NCBI GenBank assembly: GCA_031430695.1
Contig: JANPBZ010000170.1
Span: 1-5,771, forward strand
Reading direction: 5' to 3'
DNA: 5,771 nt
Source: JAENVT01 sp031430695
GTDB taxonomy: Bacteria > Actinomycetota > Acidimicrobiia > Acidimicrobiales > Ilumatobacteraceae
Shown here piece by piece: positions 4,964 to 5,771 of this stretch. The position numbers and the translations under genes were made by a program. Every line of letters begins with the position of its first letter. Within the stretch, counting starts at the first letter, position 1. The notes beneath the pieces are model-generated. The model ran no database searches and had not been told where the DNA came from. It saw only the letters and a program-made list of their open reading frames with translations.

Positions 4964-5055
4964 GGGACGATCGTGTAATCAGCCCTGGGACGATCATGCA
5001 AAGAGAGTTGGGACGATCATGCAAGTTGGCACGGGACGATCCATCGGTTTGAGCT
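4964..5055 (+). repeat. Four tandem GGGACGATC repeats with 23-bp period
   Basis: GGGACGATC occurs at 4964-4972, 4987-4995, 5010-5018 and 5033-5041, each start exactly 23 bp after the last. Units 2 and 3 are identical for 15 bp (through ATGCAA); the remaining spacer bases differ between units. The array fills the space between the two divergent genes (4902 and 5067). Constant conserved core with variable spacer at a fixed period about two helical turns long points to a cooperative protein-binding array. Confidence 0.8.
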
Positions 5056-5067
5056 AGGGTCAAAGCG
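5055..5067 (+). promoter_or_regulatory. Possible -10 element for a leaderless ATPase transcript
   Basis: TAGGGT (5055-5060) fits the actinobacterial TANNNT pattern and ends six bases before GTG 5067, the geometry of leaderless mRNAs. The fourth GGGACGATC copy (5033-5041) would then cover the -35 region. The same AGGG could instead act as a weak ribosome site, so this is tentative. Confidence 0.35.
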
Positions 5068-5771
5068 TGATCCCGACGATCGAGCACGTGGAACGGTGGG
5101 CCGATCCATTCATCGATGGCCTGCTCGACGAGGAGCCGGCCATCCTGCTGGAAGGCCCTCGCGGCTCCGGCAAGTCCACGCTGCTGCGCTCGATCGCAAG
5201 GCGGCGGAACGCGCTCGTGCTCGACCTCGACGACGACAGCGTGCTCCAGCTCGTTCGTGAGGACGTCGGTTCCGCGCTGGCATCGCCAGGACTCGTCGCG
5301 ATCGACGAGTTCCACCGCGCCCCCGAGGTGCTGTCGTACGTCAAGCGCGTCGTCGACCGCCAAGGCGGGGCGGCCCGGTTCCTGCTCGCCGGGTCGGTGA
5401 GCTCGTTCCTGTTGCCGCCTGGAACCGAGACGCTCACCGGTCGAGCACATCGACTCTCGCTCATGCCGCTCACCGCCGCCGAGATCTTCGGTGCGAAGCA
5501 TCGGTGGTTGGCCGACCTGCTCAGCGACGGCGAGCCGCGCAACTTCCGCACGACCCTCGAACGAGCCGACGTCTTCGACGTGGTCGCCGCAGGGGGCTAC
5601 CCGGCAGCCCTCCGGCGTACCACACCGGCCCAACGAACCCGCTGGTTCGCGAGCTACCTCGCGACCGTGACCGATCGCGATCTGCCCGACCTCATCGACG
5701 TCCGCCACTCGGGAGCGCTGTCACGGCTCTACCGGCTCATCGCCCAACGGACCTCATCGACGGTGGTCAAC
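5067..5771 (+). CDS. AAA_14/DUF4143-type ATPase, N-terminal part (cut by window end)
   Basis: Open from GTG 5067 to the window edge, 235 codons with no stop. Residues 25-38 contain the Walker A loop LLEGPRGSGKSTLL (Gly30-Thr38), residues 77-81 the Walker B VAIDE, with FHRAPEVL after it, and 106-112 the sensor-like FLLAGSVSS. Next come TGRAHRLSLMPLTAAEIF (124-141), the GGYPAAL motif (176-182) and SYLATVTDRDLPDL (196-209). This order is characteristic of the large prokaryotic family of predicted ATPases with an AAA_14 core followed by DUF4143, usually about 400 residues, so the C-terminal nuclease-like/DUF4143 half is missing here. Their cellular role is not established. The gene is outside the integrative element and transcribed away from the 23-bp repeat array, which likely controls it. 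GTG 5067 is chosen because of the preceding TAGGGT and because coding similarity begins at once. Confidence 0.88.
   Translation, partial: MIPTIEHVERWADPFIDGLLDEEPAILLEGPRGSGKSTLLRSIARRRNALVLDLDDDSVLQLVREDVGSALASPGLVAIDEFHRAPEVLSYVKRVVDRQGGAARFLLAGSVSSFLLPPGTETLTGRAHRLSLMPLTAAEIFGAKHRWLADLLSDGEPRNFRTTLERADVFDVVAAGGYPAALRRTTPAQRTRWFASYLATVTDRDLPDLIDVRHSGALSRLYRLIAQRTSSTVVN

Noticed and set aside
4964..5055. CRISPR array
   Set aside because: Only nine bases are conserved and the period is 23 bp, too short for repeat plus spacer; no cas gene is present.
4887..5708. Long minus-strand open frame (273 aa) opposite the ATPase gene
   Set aside because: It is antisense to a frame with clear Walker A and B motifs, has no recognisable domain, and runs through the intergenic repeats and the start of the 70-aa gene.

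Overview
GC-rich DNA with many GTG starts and C/G-ending codons, most consistent with an actinomycete-like bacterium (Actinomycetota). That assignment is an inference from composition and from the C-terminus of YchF; no rRNA or tRNA is present to confirm it.

Layout. The window opens with the last 44 codons of ychF (1-136). A 32-bp sequence spanning the ychF 3' end and stop codon (118-149) recurs at 4515-4546 with one mismatch. Between the two copies lies a compact integrative element of about 4.4 kb. It holds: a minus-strand DUF2199-like gene (302-814), a small excisionase-like HTH gene (975-1223), a tyrosine integrase with a complete catalytic set (1227-2330), an Mrr-type nuclease (2408-3037), a ribbon-helix-helix antitoxin and PIN toxin pair of the VapBC type (3164-3792), and an unrecognised 201-aa gene tightly coupled behind the toxin (3798-4403). 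Near each end, just inside the attachment repeats, sits a matching composite repeat (231-280 and 4432-4468) that looks like integrase arm-type sites. The junction sequences show that the ychF stop codon is preserved and that one stem-loop downstream of ychF has been exchanged for another.

Right of the element is chromosomal flank, the original downstream neighbourhood of ychF. It contains a stem-loop followed by a T-rich stretch, a minus-strand 70-aa gene of unknown function (4690-4902), and the 5' part of an AAA_14/DUF4143-type ATPase gene (5067 to the window edge). These two genes diverge from an intergenic region containing four tandem copies of GGGACGATC at an exact 23-bp period, a probable operator.

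How it fits together. Integrase and HTH protein would move the element; the nuclease is a candidate defence function; VapBC could stabilise the element or act in defence. No replication, relaxase, capsid or transfer gene is visible, so the element looks like a minimal integrase-driven cargo carrier.
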